A stretch of DNA of 64,000 bases from Jannaschia seohaensis (lineage in GTDB: Bacteria > Pseudomonadota > Alphaproteobacteria > Rhodobacterales > Rhodobacteraceae), in the NCBI RefSeq assembly GCF_900116765.1, contig NZ_UETC01000001.1, forward strand, positions 496,001 to 560,000. The letters run 5' to 3'. The position numbers were made by a program, and so were the translations under genes. The notes under the pieces were generated by a model. That model searched no databases. It worked only from the letters and a program-made list of their open reading frames with translations, and was not told where the DNA came from. Within the stretch, counting starts at the first letter, position 1. Each line of letters opens with the position of its first letter. Shown one piece after another: positions 24,796-32,959 of the stretch.

Positions 24796-25356
24796 TCAGA
24801 GCCCGACGGGCCGAACCTCCAGCACCTCGGGGATGTAGTGGCGCAGCAGGTTCTCGATCCCCATCTTCAGCGTCATCGTAGAAGAGGGGCAGCCCGCGCA
24901 GGCGCCCTTCATCTGCAGATAGACTACGCCGCGGTCGAAGCCGTGGAACGTGATATCGCCCCCGTCCTGCGCCACGGCCGGGCGGACCCGGGTATCGAGC
25001 AGCTCGGTGATCTGCCCGACGATGGCGGAATCGGCCTCGTCGTGATTGGCGCCATGGGCGGACTGGGTCTCACCCTCGATGGCGGGGGCGCCGGACTGGA
25101 AATGCTCCATGATGCCGCCCAGGATGGCGGGCTTCACGTGATCCCACTCGGTCGCTTCGGCCTTGGTCACGGTCACGAAGTCGTGGCCCAGGAAGACGCC
25201 GGTGACGCCGGGCACGTCGAAGAGGCGCCGGGCCAGCGGCGAGGGTGCGGCGGAATCCACGTCGGGGAAATCGGCCGTTCCCTGCTCCAGCACGGCCTGG
25301 CCGGGCAGGAATTTCAGCGTCGCGGGATTGGGGGTCGTCTCGGTCTGGATGAACAT
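24796..25356 (-). CDS. NifU-family iron-sulfur scaffold/carrier protein (NfuA-like)
   Basis: 186 residues in two domains: an N-terminal Nfu domain (MFIQTETTPNPATLKFLPG) and a C-terminal NifU domain with CAGCPSS, whose C-x-x-C holds a [4Fe-4S] cluster at a dimer interface. It delivers clusters to apoproteins. A linker with several acidic residues separates the domains. It is the first gene of the nifU-tsaB-rimI run. Confidence 0.93.
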   Translation of the reverse strand: MFIQTETTPNPATLKFLPGQAVLEQGTADFPDVDSAAPSPLARRLFDVPGVTGVFLGHDFVTVTKAEATEWDHVKPAILGGIMEHFQSGAPAIEGETQSAHGANHDEADSAIVGQITELLDTRVRPAVAQDGGDITFHGFDRGVVYLQMKGACAGCPSSTMTLKMGIENLLRHYIPEVLEVRPVGL

Positions 25357-25427
25357 GGGGAACCTCCGGGTTGGTCTTCTATGTGCGCGCCCCGGCGCCC
25401 GGCGTCAAGAAGTTGGAACGATTCTAA

Positions 25428-25447
25428 GGTGAGCCGGCCCGCTCACC
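25428..25447 (-). terminator. Hairpin at the end of the trypsin-like protease gene
   Basis: GGTGAGC/GCTCACC (25428-25434 with 25441-25447) includes the stop codon and is followed on the minus strand by TTAGAAT, a poor T-run. Confidence 0.4.
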
Positions 25448-26828
25448 TGTCGGCGTGACATTCGATCATGACCACGGCGCGGGTCAGCGCCTCGGCCAGT
25501 CCGGCGGAAATGTCCCGCGGCTCCCCCGAGGGCGCGGGGAGCATCACGCCGGCCGCGCCGAGGAACTGGCGGAGGGGCTTCAGCCGCGTCCCCCCGTTGA
25601 GGTTCTGGGCGACCGTGCCGGACCTTTCGCGGATGAAATCGTCCGAGGCCCGGTAGCTGACGACGCCCACCACCCGGCCCTCCATGTCGAGCAGGGGGCC
25701 GCCGCTATTGCCCGGCTGCACCGGCGCCGTGATCGTGAAAGCGGTCTCGGACCCGTCGATCCCGCGCAACGCGCTGATATTGCCGCGCGTCGCGCTCAGC
25801 CCCTGGTCGAAAAGCCCGGCAAAGGGGAAGCCGAGCGCCACCACGGGCGCCCCGAGCCGGTCCGAGGCGCCCGAGGCGAGGTCCAGCCAGTCGGCGGAGC
25901 GCTGCGCCGCCCGCAGCACGGCCAGGTCGGTCTCGGTATCGGTGCGGAGGACCAGTAAGGCGGACCCGTCTGCCAGCGTGAGCCGGTCGCACCCATCGAC
26001 GACATGGGCGCCGGTGACGATATCCGTGCCGTTCACGTAGAACCCGGTCCCGGTGCCGATCACGCTGGGGGCTGCGGGTGGGCCGCTCTCGGTCGAGCCC
26101 GCCGCGCGGGCTGGGCCGTCGTCACCCGCCAGTCCGAAGAGGATCCGCGCGAGATACCCGTCCTGCGGGAGGACGAGCGGGCCGACCGAGCCATTCGCGA
26201 GGCTCGCGACGACGACACGCGCACGCGGCGCTTCGGACGGATCCCATTGCACCAGAACGGTTTCGAGCACATCCGCCACGCGGATCGTCCGCAGGTAGAT
26301 CCGCTTCCCGGAGGCGATTTCGCCTCCGCTGATATAGGCTTCCTCGGTGTCGGCGCGGTAGAAGGGTTCCGCCCCGACATGCTCCGCTTCGAGCCACGCA
26401 TGCATCGCGCCGGTCTCGGGGCCGGGTCTGAAGATGTAACGGATCACAAGCCCGCGGTCGCCGGTCCTGAGCTCGTAGAAGTCTTCGCCCTCTTCGGCCG
26501 ACAAAAGCCCCATCGGCAGGAGCGCGGACGTCCCGGACGGATTGAACGCGTCCCATCGCGCCGCGCTGACATCCTCGATGAATGGGATCAGGATGTCGCG
26601 CACCGCGCTTTCGTCGGGGGCCGGGCCCGCGGCGGTCCTGACGGCTCGGTCGCTTCGCGCGCCCCAGTCGCCGTCGATCCGCCCGAGATAGGCACCTGCG
26701 AAGGACAATCCCGCCTGAAGCAGACGCACCTCTTCGTATGTCAGGGCACGGGCATCGAAGTCCCGCGTTTGGCCGACCGCGAAGACGGCGCTCAGGAGGA
26801 ACGCGGCGGCGGCGAGGAGCAAACGCAT
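25443..26828 (-). CDS. Exported trypsin-like serine protease
   Basis: A 461-residue protein with a signal peptide (residues 1-19). Residues 20-240 form an N-terminal region with a peptidoglycan-binding-like start (YEEVRLLQAGLSFAGAYLG) and a beta-rich part of unknown type. The protease domain follows a Pro/Ala/Ser linker: His in TGAHVV, Asp in DTETDLAVL and Ser in QPGNSGGPLL form the trypsin/DegP-type triad. No PDZ domain is seen, unlike DegP. It probably acts in the periplasm. It stands alone between the nifU group and uspA. Confidence 0.88.
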   Translation of the reverse strand: MRLLLAAAAFLLSAVFAVGQTRDFDARALTYEEVRLLQAGLSFAGAYLGRIDGDWGARSDRAVRTAAGPAPDESAVRDILIPFIEDVSAARWDAFNPSGTSALLPMGLLSAEEGEDFYELRTGDRGLVIRYIFRPGPETGAMHAWLEAEHVGAEPFYRADTEEAYISGGEIASGKRIYLRTIRVADVLETVLVQWDPSEAPRARVVVASLANGSVGPLVLPQDGYLARILFGLAGDDGPARAAGSTESGPPAAPSVIGTGTGFYVNGTDIVTGAHVVDGCDRLTLADGSALLVLRTDTETDLAVLRAAQRSADWLDLASGASDRLGAPVVALGFPFAGLFDQGLSATRGNISALRGIDGSETAFTITAPVQPGNSGGPLLDMEGRVVGVVSYRASDDFIRERSGTVAQNLNGGTRLKPLRQFLGAAGVMLPAPSGEPRDISAGLAEALTRAVVMIECHADR

Positions 26829-26856
26829 GACATCAGGCTAACAGAGCGGCGAGCCC

Positions 26857-26882
26857 TGTCCAGCGCGCCTGTCCAGCGCGCC
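26857..26882. repeat. Tandem duplication of TGTCCAGCGCGCC
   Basis: Two exact 13-bp copies (26857-26869 and 26870-26882) lie between the protease start and the uspA stop. A recent slippage duplication is likely. Confidence 0.8.
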
Positions 26883-26884
26883 GA

Positions 26885-27340
26885 TCAGGCGATTTGTTCC
26901 AGCTGTTCCTTGGACAGGTCGCCCGGCACGATCGTCATGGGCACCGGGAGCGTCCCGGCCGATTTCGTCAGCTGCGTCACCAGCGGTCCCGGCCCCTTTT
27001 TGTCGGGCGCCGCGCCCAGGACCAGCACGCCGATCTCGGGGTCTTCGCGGACCTGCGCGAGGATCTCGTCCACCGGCTCGCCTTCGCGGATGACCAGATG
27101 CGGCTCCAGCCCGTGCTTGTCGCGCATCCATTTCGCGAAGACCTCGAAATGGGCGACGATGCGGTCGCGGGCCTCCTCGCGCATGATGTCGCCGACGCCG
27201 ATCCAATGGTTGAATTCGTCGGGCGGGATGACGGATAATACTTCGACCCCGCCGCCCGTATGCTCCGCCCGAAGCGAGGCAAAGCGCATGGCGTTGAGAC
27301 ATTCGCGGCTGTCATCCAGGACGACGAGAAACTTGCGCAT
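26885..27340 (-). CDS. Universal stress protein (UspA family)
   Basis: A 151-residue single Usp domain starting MRKFLVVLDDSRECLNAM, with the family's Asp after the first strand and LVLGAAPDKKG in the region of the ATP-binding G-x2-G loop. That loop is altered relative to the ATP-binding consensus, so nucleotide binding is unclear. The ATG at 27340 has GGAG six bases upstream; the longer frame includes the intergenic repeat zone and is unlikely. Role in stress is inferred from family only. Confidence 0.85.
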   Translation of the reverse strand: MRKFLVVLDDSRECLNAMRFASLRAEHTGGGVEVLSVIPPDEFNHWIGVGDIMREEARDRIVAHFEVFAKWMRDKHGLEPHLVIREGEPVDEILAQVREDPEIGVLVLGAAPDKKGPGPLVTQLTKSAGTLPVPMTIVPGDLSKEQLEQIA

Positions 27341-27420
27341 GACGACTCCGGCGGCGGTTGCGGCCCCCGGAGCATGGCGTTTGTGGCTGGACCTGTCCAG
27401 ACGATTGCGCCTGGGGGCGC

Positions 27421-27488
27421 GGGGGAGGGGGGCTCTGCCCCCCGTCGCCATGGGCGACTCCCCCCGGAGTATTTCCGGCCAGAAGAAA
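27421..27488 (+). repeat. Intergenic stem-loop repeat, copy E (GAGTATTTCCGG subtype)
   Basis: GGGGGGCTCTGCCCCCC, GTCGCCATGGGCGAC, then CCCCCCGGAGTATTTCCGGC and CAGAAGAAAGG. It lies 6 bp beyond the stop of the minus-strand membrane protein gene. Confidence 0.88.
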
Positions 27489-27494
27489 GGACGA

Positions 27495-28532
27495 TCAGCG
27501 GATGGCGTGGCGCCAGAGCGCCGTGCCGATCCGGGTCGCGATCAGGACCGCAATCTGGGTCGCGCTGAGCCAGAGCAGGAGGAGCGTCGCGGCGGCGGTC
27601 CGGCTGAGGCGCAGGGTCGCGCGAAAGGCGCGGGACTTGCCCAGCACGTCAAGCGTGCGCGGGGTGCGTGGGCCTGCCGCCTCGGACAGCCGCGCCAGCC
27701 GCGCGGCATCCTCGGGCCCGTCCACGAGGCGCAGCAGGCGCAGGGCCTCGGCGCTAGAGGTCGCGCGGCGCACGGCGTCCATCTCGCGCGCGATCGCGCC
27801 CACGCGGGCCAAGCGCGCGGTATCCGTGACGTCCTCCAGCCGGGCGGTGCCGCGCAGATAGGCTGGGACGGCGCCCCAGCGGATCGGCAGGTCTAGTTGC
27901 CGCGCGAGGGCGGGCGAGACGCTGCCCATCCGCCGCGCCATCCGCAACAGCCCCGTGCCAGCCTTGATCGAGGCCGAGCTGCCGCCCGAGGCGAGCACGG
28001 CGGCGGTGGCGCCAAGGCCCACCAGGGCCAGCGAGGCGTCGACCGTGTCGACCTGCCGCCCGGCGCTCCAATCCACGCCTGCCCGCCGCAGCGCGTTCAC
28101 GTCGCCGAGCGGCGAGAGCTCGAAGGGAAGGGCGCAGGCGGCCACAAGGCGCAGGCTCTCGCAGGTGGCGATGTCGGCCATGCAGGCGCCGCAGGCGGCG
28201 GCCTGGGCGAGCGGGGCGCGGGTCTCGGCCAGGAGCGCCTCGGCCGCCGCCGGGTCGACTGTGCGGCCGAGTTCCGCGGCGAGAGCGAGCAGCATCTCGG
28301 TGCGGTCGGCATCGGGTTCGGCGACGGCCTCGTCCAAAGCCGCCTGCAGCCATGCCTCCGTCGCCGTCCGGGCGACCCGCGCCTCCAGGGTCAGGCGCAG
28401 GTCGTCGACCGAGCGCTCCACCAGCGGGGCGGCGAGCGGGTTGGTCGAGAGCATCCAGGCCGTGGCCCCTGCCGTCGCGAGCAAGGGCACGGCCCGCAGC
28501 AGGGGCCTCAAGCCGAGAGCGCCCAATCCCAA
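27495..28532 (-). CDS. Uncharacterised Ala/Leu/Arg-rich membrane protein
   Basis: 345 residues from a TTG at 28532 (GGGAG five bases upstream); an alternative TTG at 28511 overlaps the preceding gene's stop as TTGA. One membrane helix lies near the N-terminus (LLRAVPLLATAGATAWML) and one near the C-terminus (TLLLLWLSATQIAVLIATRI). The region between is mostly helical, with a C-x2-C...C group (ACGACMADIATC) and a short Gly/Ala hydrophobic stretch (LVGLGATAAVLASGG). No family is recognised. It overlaps the aminotransferase stop, so the two are likely co-expressed. Confidence 0.7.
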   Translation of the reverse strand: MGLGALGLRPLLRAVPLLATAGATAWMLSTNPLAAPLVERSVDDLRLTLEARVARTATEAWLQAALDEAVAEPDADRTEMLLALAAELGRTVDPAAAEALLAETRAPLAQAAACGACMADIATCESLRLVAACALPFELSPLGDVNALRRAGVDWSAGRQVDTVDASLALVGLGATAAVLASGGSSASIKAGTGLLRMARRMGSVSPALARQLDLPIRWGAVPAYLRGTARLEDVTDTARLARVGAIAREMDAVRRATSSAEALRLLRLVDGPEDAARLARLSEAAGPRTPRTLDVLGKSRAFRATLRLSRTAAATLLLLWLSATQIAVLIATRIGTALWRHAIR

Positions 28533-29368
28533 TACATCTCCCGCACCCGCCGAGCGACGGGGCCGACCTGATACTGACGGTCGTCAAAGGCGGTGACCGG
28601 CGTGACCTTGGTCAGGTTGCCCGACAGGAAGACCTCGTCCGCGTCGCGGAAATCGTCGAAGCTCAGCACCGTCTCATGCACCGGGGTGCCGTCGGCGGAC
28701 AGGTTGGCGATGTGGCGCGCGCGGGTGATGCCCGACAGGAAGGTGCCGTTGGCGATCGGGGTGAAGACCTCCCCGTCCTTGACCATAAAGACGTTGGAGG
28801 TGGCCGATTCCGCCACGTTCCCCATCGCGTCCGCCACCAGCGCGTTGCCGAAGCCCTTGGCCTGCGCCTCGGCCAGCATCCGCGCGTTGTTGGGATAGAG
28901 GCAGCCCGCCTTGGCGTTGCAGACCGCGTCCTCCAGCACGGGGCGGCGGAAGCGGGTGGTCGTCAGCGTCGTCGTCTTGTCGGGGCCGTACATCGGCACC
29001 TCTTCGAGGCAGATCGCAAAGCCCGTCTCGGATTTGGACGGCACCAGCCCAAGTTCGCTGCCATGGATGCCCCAATACGTCGGCCGGATGTAGATGGCGG
29101 CGTCGGGGGGGTAGCCCTCCAACCCCTCGTGGATCAGCTCGACCATGCGCTCGGCCGTGACCGTGGGGTTCAGCATCAGCGCCTCGGCGGAGCGGTTCAC
29201 GCGCGCGCAGTGCTTGTCGAGATCCGGGGTCACGCCCTCGAAGCGGCGGGCCCCGTCAAAGACGGAGCTGCCCTGCCAGCTTCCGTGATCGGCCGCGCGC
29301 ATCACGGCGACGTCCCCGTCATGCCAGGTGCCGTCGAACCAGGTCCTGATGTTTTTTCCGAACGCCAT
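28508..29368 (-). CDS. ilvE: Branched-chain-amino-acid aminotransferase (class IV)
   Basis: A 286-residue PLP aminotransferase that should interconvert Val, Leu and Ile with their 2-oxo acids. The class IV core is visible: the PLP Lys in NAKAGCLYPNNAR, E-x4-N in ESATSNVFMVKDG and the loop LSGITR. The start at 29368 (MAFGKNIRTWFDGTW) has GGAGG upstream; earlier residues in the frame look non-coding. D-amino-acid transaminase and aminodeoxychorismate lyase share the fold, so specificity is by best resemblance. Confidence 0.85.
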   Translation of the reverse strand: MAFGKNIRTWFDGTWHDGDVAVMRAADHGSWQGSSVFDGARRFEGVTPDLDKHCARVNRSAEALMLNPTVTAERMVELIHEGLEGYPPDAAIYIRPTYWGIHGSELGLVPSKSETGFAICLEEVPMYGPDKTTTLTTTRFRRPVLEDAVCNAKAGCLYPNNARMLAEAQAKGFGNALVADAMGNVAESATSNVFMVKDGEVFTPIANGTFLSGITRARHIANLSADGTPVHETVLSFDDFRDADEVFLSGNLTKVTPVTAFDDRQYQVGPVARRVREMYWDWALSA

Positions 29369-29464
29369 GGGCAGGCCCTCCTCGGAGCGCACCCTAGGGG
29401 GCGTTCGGGCCGGGGGCAATCGGTGGGCTTGCATCGCCGCGCCACCGGCCCGAGGGTGCGGCCC

Positions 29465-29926
29465 ATGGATCCGTATCGCCCCCTCGACGACGACGCCCGC
29501 GCACTAGCCCACACCCTGCTGACGGGGGCCGTTTCGGGCGCGCTGGGGACATTGCGGGACGGGGCGCCGATGGTGACGCGGGCGGGCTGCCTGTGGATGC
29601 CGGGGACGGGCATGGTGCTGCTGCTGTCGGACCTGTCGGACCATGCTCAGGCGCTGGCGGCCGATCCGGCCTGCTCGCTGCTGGTGGGGGAGCCGGGGGC
29701 GAAGGGCGACCCGCTGACCCATCCGCGCTTGACGCTGACCGGGCGGGCCGAGGCGGCCGATAAGGCCGCCCTACGCGACGCCTATCTGGCGGCCCGTCCG
29801 AAGGCGCAGCTCTACTATGATTTCACGGATTTCCGGCTGGTCCGGATCGCGCCGGCGGAGGCGATGCTGAACGGCGGGTTCGGCAAGGCCTACCGGTTGG
29901 GGCCGAGCGACCTGTCGGCGCTGTGA
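29465..29926 (+). CDS. HugZ/PNPOx-like FMN-binding protein
   Basis: A 153-residue split-barrel protein. ALGTLRDGAPMVTRAGCLW, LLLSDLSDHAQALAADP and CSLLVGEP are the strand pattern of the pyridoxamine-phosphate-oxidase-related family; LNGGFGKAYRL near the end matches the haem-utilisation HugZ type. It may bind FMN or haem. The ATG at 29465 follows GAGGG at a long spacing. The DUF218 gene overlaps its stop by GTGA. Confidence 0.8.
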   Translation: MDPYRPLDDDARALAHTLLTGAVSGALGTLRDGAPMVTRAGCLWMPGTGMVLLLSDLSDHAQALAADPACSLLVGEPGAKGDPLTHPRLTLTGRAEAADKAALRDAYLAARPKAQLYYDFTDFRLVRIAPAEAMLNGGFGKAYRLGPSDLSAL

Positions 29927-30429
29927 GGACGGCGCTGGTGCTGGGGGCGGCGGTGTGGCCCGGGGGGCGCCCCTCGCCGACCCTGCACCTGCGGGTCGAG
30001 CATGCCGTGGTGCTGTGGCGCGAGGGCAGGGTCCAGGCGATCTGCGTCGCCGGCGGACGGGGACGGCATGGCCCGCCAGAGGGCGAGGTTGGCGTGGCTT
30101 TGGCGCGCGCCATGGGCGTCCCGGGGGCGGCGCTGCTGGCCGAGACGGCCTCGCGCAGCACGGTCGAGAACCTCGCCTTCGCCGCCCCGATGCTCGCGGG
30201 GCGGGAGATCGTGCTGGTGTCGAACCGCTGGCACCTGCCCCGGGCCCGCCTTGCGGCGCGTCTTCTGGGGCTGCGGGTCAGCGCGGACGGCCCGGTGGGC
30301 CGCCTGTCCTGGCCGCGCACGCTGCGGGCCGCGCTGCGCGAGACGGTCGCGACCCCTTGGACCGGCTGGCGCGCCTGGAGGGCGCGGCTTACCAGACCAC
30401 CGGGTGGGTCCGCCCGTCGCGGACATTGA
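29923..30429 (+). CDS. YdcF/DUF218-family protein
   Basis: 168 residues starting at GTG 29923, which overlaps the previous stop. The DUF218 hallmarks are LVLGAAV at the N-terminus, a GG-x-G turn, SRSTVENLAFA (the S-x-T-x-E-N motif) and VLVSNRWHLPRA. Homologues such as YdcF, SanA and ElyC relate to envelope metabolism or nucleotide binding; no substrate is known here. Its 3' end overlaps the convergent adenine deaminase gene by 41 bp. Confidence 0.75.
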   Translation: MRTALVLGAAVWPGGRPSPTLHLRVEHAVVLWREGRVQAICVAGGRGRHGPPEGEVGVALARAMGVPGAALLAETASRSTVENLAFAAPMLAGREIVLVSNRWHLPRARLAARLLGLRVSADGPVGRLSWPRTLRAALRETVATPWTGWRAWRARLTRPPGGSARRGH

Positions 30430-32254
30430 CCAGCCCCTCGGGCGCATGCGCGGATGGGGCGACCAGCACCCAGGCCCAGGGCGCGCAGGTCAGGGTGGCG
30501 AAGGCCAGCCGCTCGGGGAAGCCGGGCGCCCAGCGGGGCGAGGAAGTCGGCTCCCACATCCACTCGACGCGGTCGGCGGCGGCATAGAGCGCGTCCATCT
30601 CGGCGGCGAGCGCCTCGGCGGGGCGGCGGGTCATCAGCCCGCCGATCTCGTAGCGCACAGTGGCGGCAAGCTCTCCCTCGATCACCAGGGCCCAGCCGCC
30701 CTGCATCTCCTGGATGGTGTTGACCGCCAGCGCCATGGCCGCGTCGCAGGAGCCGCAGGCCCAGACATTGTGCTGGTCATGCGCCATGGAGCAGGCAAGC
30801 GCCGTCCCAGGCGTCGCGGGTCCCGTGCCGCGCCAGAACATTTTAGAGACTCCGCCGCCGCCATAACGGTCGACGATGGCGAATTTGGTGATCGTCTGGG
30901 CGGTGTCCCGCTGCACGAGGCCGTCCACGACCGGCAATTCGGCCGTCAGGAATTCCGGCTCCCAGTGGAAGGGGCGGAGCAGGGCGGCGGTGACGGTCTC
31001 GCGCCCCGGAGGCGCGGGGATGGCGAAGTCCTCGGCGGTGAGTTCTCGCCCGATACGGACGGAGCGGGTCGCCGCCTCGGGCCGGTCGATCCGAGGGATC
31101 TCGGGCAGGTAGCGGCGACCCTCGGAGATTTGCGCGCCATCGGCCCAGACCTCCGCGATCTCGACCGTCTCGACCTCCGAGAGCAGCACCAGATCGGCAT
31201 AGCGCCCCGGCGCGACCGCTCCGACCCAGGGCGTCAGCCGCATGTGCCGCGCGGGGTTCAGCGTGACCAGCGCGATCGCCGTCTCAGGCGCGAGCCCCGC
31301 CTCGATCGCCAGCCGGACGTTGTGGTCGGTGGCCCCCAGCCGCAGCGTGTCCTGCGCCCCCCGGTCGTCGGTGCAAAGCGCCAACTGATCCCAGCGGGTG
31401 AGCCCCCTCTCCAGAAGCCCCCGGATCATGTCCGGCAGGGAATGCGGCCGCATCTCCACGAAGAGGCCACGCTTGAGCTTGTCCATCGCTTCCTCGGCGG
31501 TCCAGGCCTCGTGGTCCGAGGCCATGCCGGCGGCGGCAAAGGCGGAGATGTCGGAGATATCGCGCATTCCGGCGGCATGACCCTCGACCACGCCGCGCGC
31601 TGCCATCGTGGCTTCGATCATGCCCCAGAGCCGCTCGTGGCTGGGGTTCCCGGCATCCCAGACGGCGGGCCAGTCCATCACCTCGTCCAGGCCGGGCACC
31701 TGGGGATGGGCCATGAATTCGGCCTGCTCGGCGCGGCCGAAATGGCCGCCGCCGCTCTCGTAGCCGGTGGGCGGCGTGGCGGAGCCGGGCAGGGGGAAGA
31801 TCTTGCAGGGCATCCCCGCGCGCCGGTGGGTCAGCCAGAACTCCAGGTTCCCGGGCCCGTCGATATTGGAATATTCGTGGCTCGCCTCGCAGGTCCAGGT
31901 GCAGCCATGGGGCAGGACCAGCGCGGCCTCGTATTCCGGGGTCAGGTGGCTCGATTCGATATGCTTGTGAACCTCGCCGAAGCCCGGCACGGCGGCAAGA
32001 GGCCTCCGGTCATGCCGCGCCCGGGCCTCTCCGGGCCAAGCGCCGGCGGGGCCGGTCCAGGCGATGCGGCGCCCGGCGATCACGATCTCGGCGTCCTCGC
32101 TCCAGAGCCCGCTATGCACATCCAGCAGCCAGCCCACCCGCAGCACGGCATCCGCAGGCGCCTTGGCCTGGGCGACCAGGGCGAGGTGGCGGCGGATGCG
32201 GCCCTCCGCGCGGGCGTCGGGTAGCAGGTCGTCGGGCAGCGGGGCGTCCGTCAT
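30389..32254 (-). CDS. ade: Adenine deaminase
   Basis: Hydrolyses adenine to hypoxanthine and ammonia. The 621-residue protein has the amidohydrolase metal motif as GEVHKHIESSH (H-x-H) near residue 100, then HGCTW, EGHAAG, TDDRGAQ, and a C-terminal adenine-deaminase domain with ACSMAHDQHNVWACG. The Asp or Gly before H-x-H seen in many homologues is replaced by Glu-Val here. The ATG at 32254 overlaps the phosphoribosyltransferase stop (ATGA) and has GGAG upstream, so the two are coupled. Confidence 0.9.
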   Translation of the reverse strand: MTDAPLPDDLLPDARAEGRIRRHLALVAQAKAPADAVLRVGWLLDVHSGLWSEDAEIVIAGRRIAWTGPAGAWPGEARARHDRRPLAAVPGFGEVHKHIESSHLTPEYEAALVLPHGCTWTCEASHEYSNIDGPGNLEFWLTHRRAGMPCKIFPLPGSATPPTGYESGGGHFGRAEQAEFMAHPQVPGLDEVMDWPAVWDAGNPSHERLWGMIEATMAARGVVEGHAAGMRDISDISAFAAAGMASDHEAWTAEEAMDKLKRGLFVEMRPHSLPDMIRGLLERGLTRWDQLALCTDDRGAQDTLRLGATDHNVRLAIEAGLAPETAIALVTLNPARHMRLTPWVGAVAPGRYADLVLLSEVETVEIAEVWADGAQISEGRRYLPEIPRIDRPEAATRSVRIGRELTAEDFAIPAPPGRETVTAALLRPFHWEPEFLTAELPVVDGLVQRDTAQTITKFAIVDRYGGGGVSKMFWRGTGPATPGTALACSMAHDQHNVWACGSCDAAMALAVNTIQEMQGGWALVIEGELAATVRYEIGGLMTRRPAEALAAEMDALYAAADRVEWMWEPTSSPRWAPGFPERLAFATLTCAPWAWVLVAPSAHAPEGLVNVRDGRTHPVVW

Positions 32255-32892
32255 GCGGGTCTCCATCCGTCGGGGCTGCGGGTCAGGCGCGGGGTGGCGA
32301 AGGCCGTGCGCAGGGGCAGGTCGGTCTCGGGCGTGCCCTGCCGCATGGCGACGCCAAGGGCCACGGGCGTCACGCCCGCCTTCGCCAGGAGCCGCAGCGC
32401 GGCCCGCATCGACCCGCCGGTCGAGATGACGTCATCCACCAGCGCGACCCGCGCGCCGTCCAGGAGAGGCAACAGGCGCGGGTCCAGATAGAGCCGCTTC
32501 TCCTGGTCCGGCGACGTGATGGAGCGCATCGGCTCCGACAGGTCGGGGTCATACCAGAACTTGCGGCTGGTCCCCAGCGGCAGCATTCGCGCGTGGTCCA
32601 GGCGGCGGGCGACGGCCTCGGCCAGGGGCAGGCCGAGGGTCGGGATGCCGACGATGACATCGGGCGCGTCGGGGCGCAGCGCCTGCGCCACGGATTCGGC
32701 CAGCGCGTCGAAGACCGCGAAGCTCGCCTGGTTCACGATCAGCGAGGCCACGGCCCGGTCGCAGCCCCCCGGCAGCACGCGGATGGGGCAGAGGATGCGC
32801 CGCCCGTCGGGCAGGGCGGCGGCATAGCGGTCGCCCTCCGCGCCGGTGGGGCCAGGGGGCAGGAGCACCTGCCAGAACTCGTGAGGCTGCAT
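32251..32892 (-). CDS. Purine-type phosphoribosyltransferase coupled to adenine deaminase
   Basis: A 213-residue type I PRTase. VALVDDVISTGGSM is the PRPP-binding loop; IVNQASFAVFDALAES and DVIVGIPTLGLPLAEAVA precede it. The start at 32892 (MQPHEFW) has AGGGGAA upstream. Since the next gene makes hypoxanthine from adenine, hypoxanthine or a related base is the likely acceptor, giving IMP; this is inference from context. Confidence 0.8.
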   Translation of the reverse strand: MQPHEFWQVLLPPGPTGAEGDRYAAALPDGRRILCPIRVLPGGCDRAVASLIVNQASFAVFDALAESVAQALRPDAPDVIVGIPTLGLPLAEAVARRLDHARMLPLGTSRKFWYDPDLSEPMRSITSPDQEKRLYLDPRLLPLLDGARVALVDDVISTGGSMRAALRLLAKAGVTPVALGVAMRQGTPETDLPLRTAFATPRLTRSPDGWRPA

Positions 32893-32959
32893 TCCGTTTC
32901 CCCTAAGGACCTGCCTCAGCATAGGGTGGCCGCAGACGGGCGCAATCGGGGAGCCGGGC

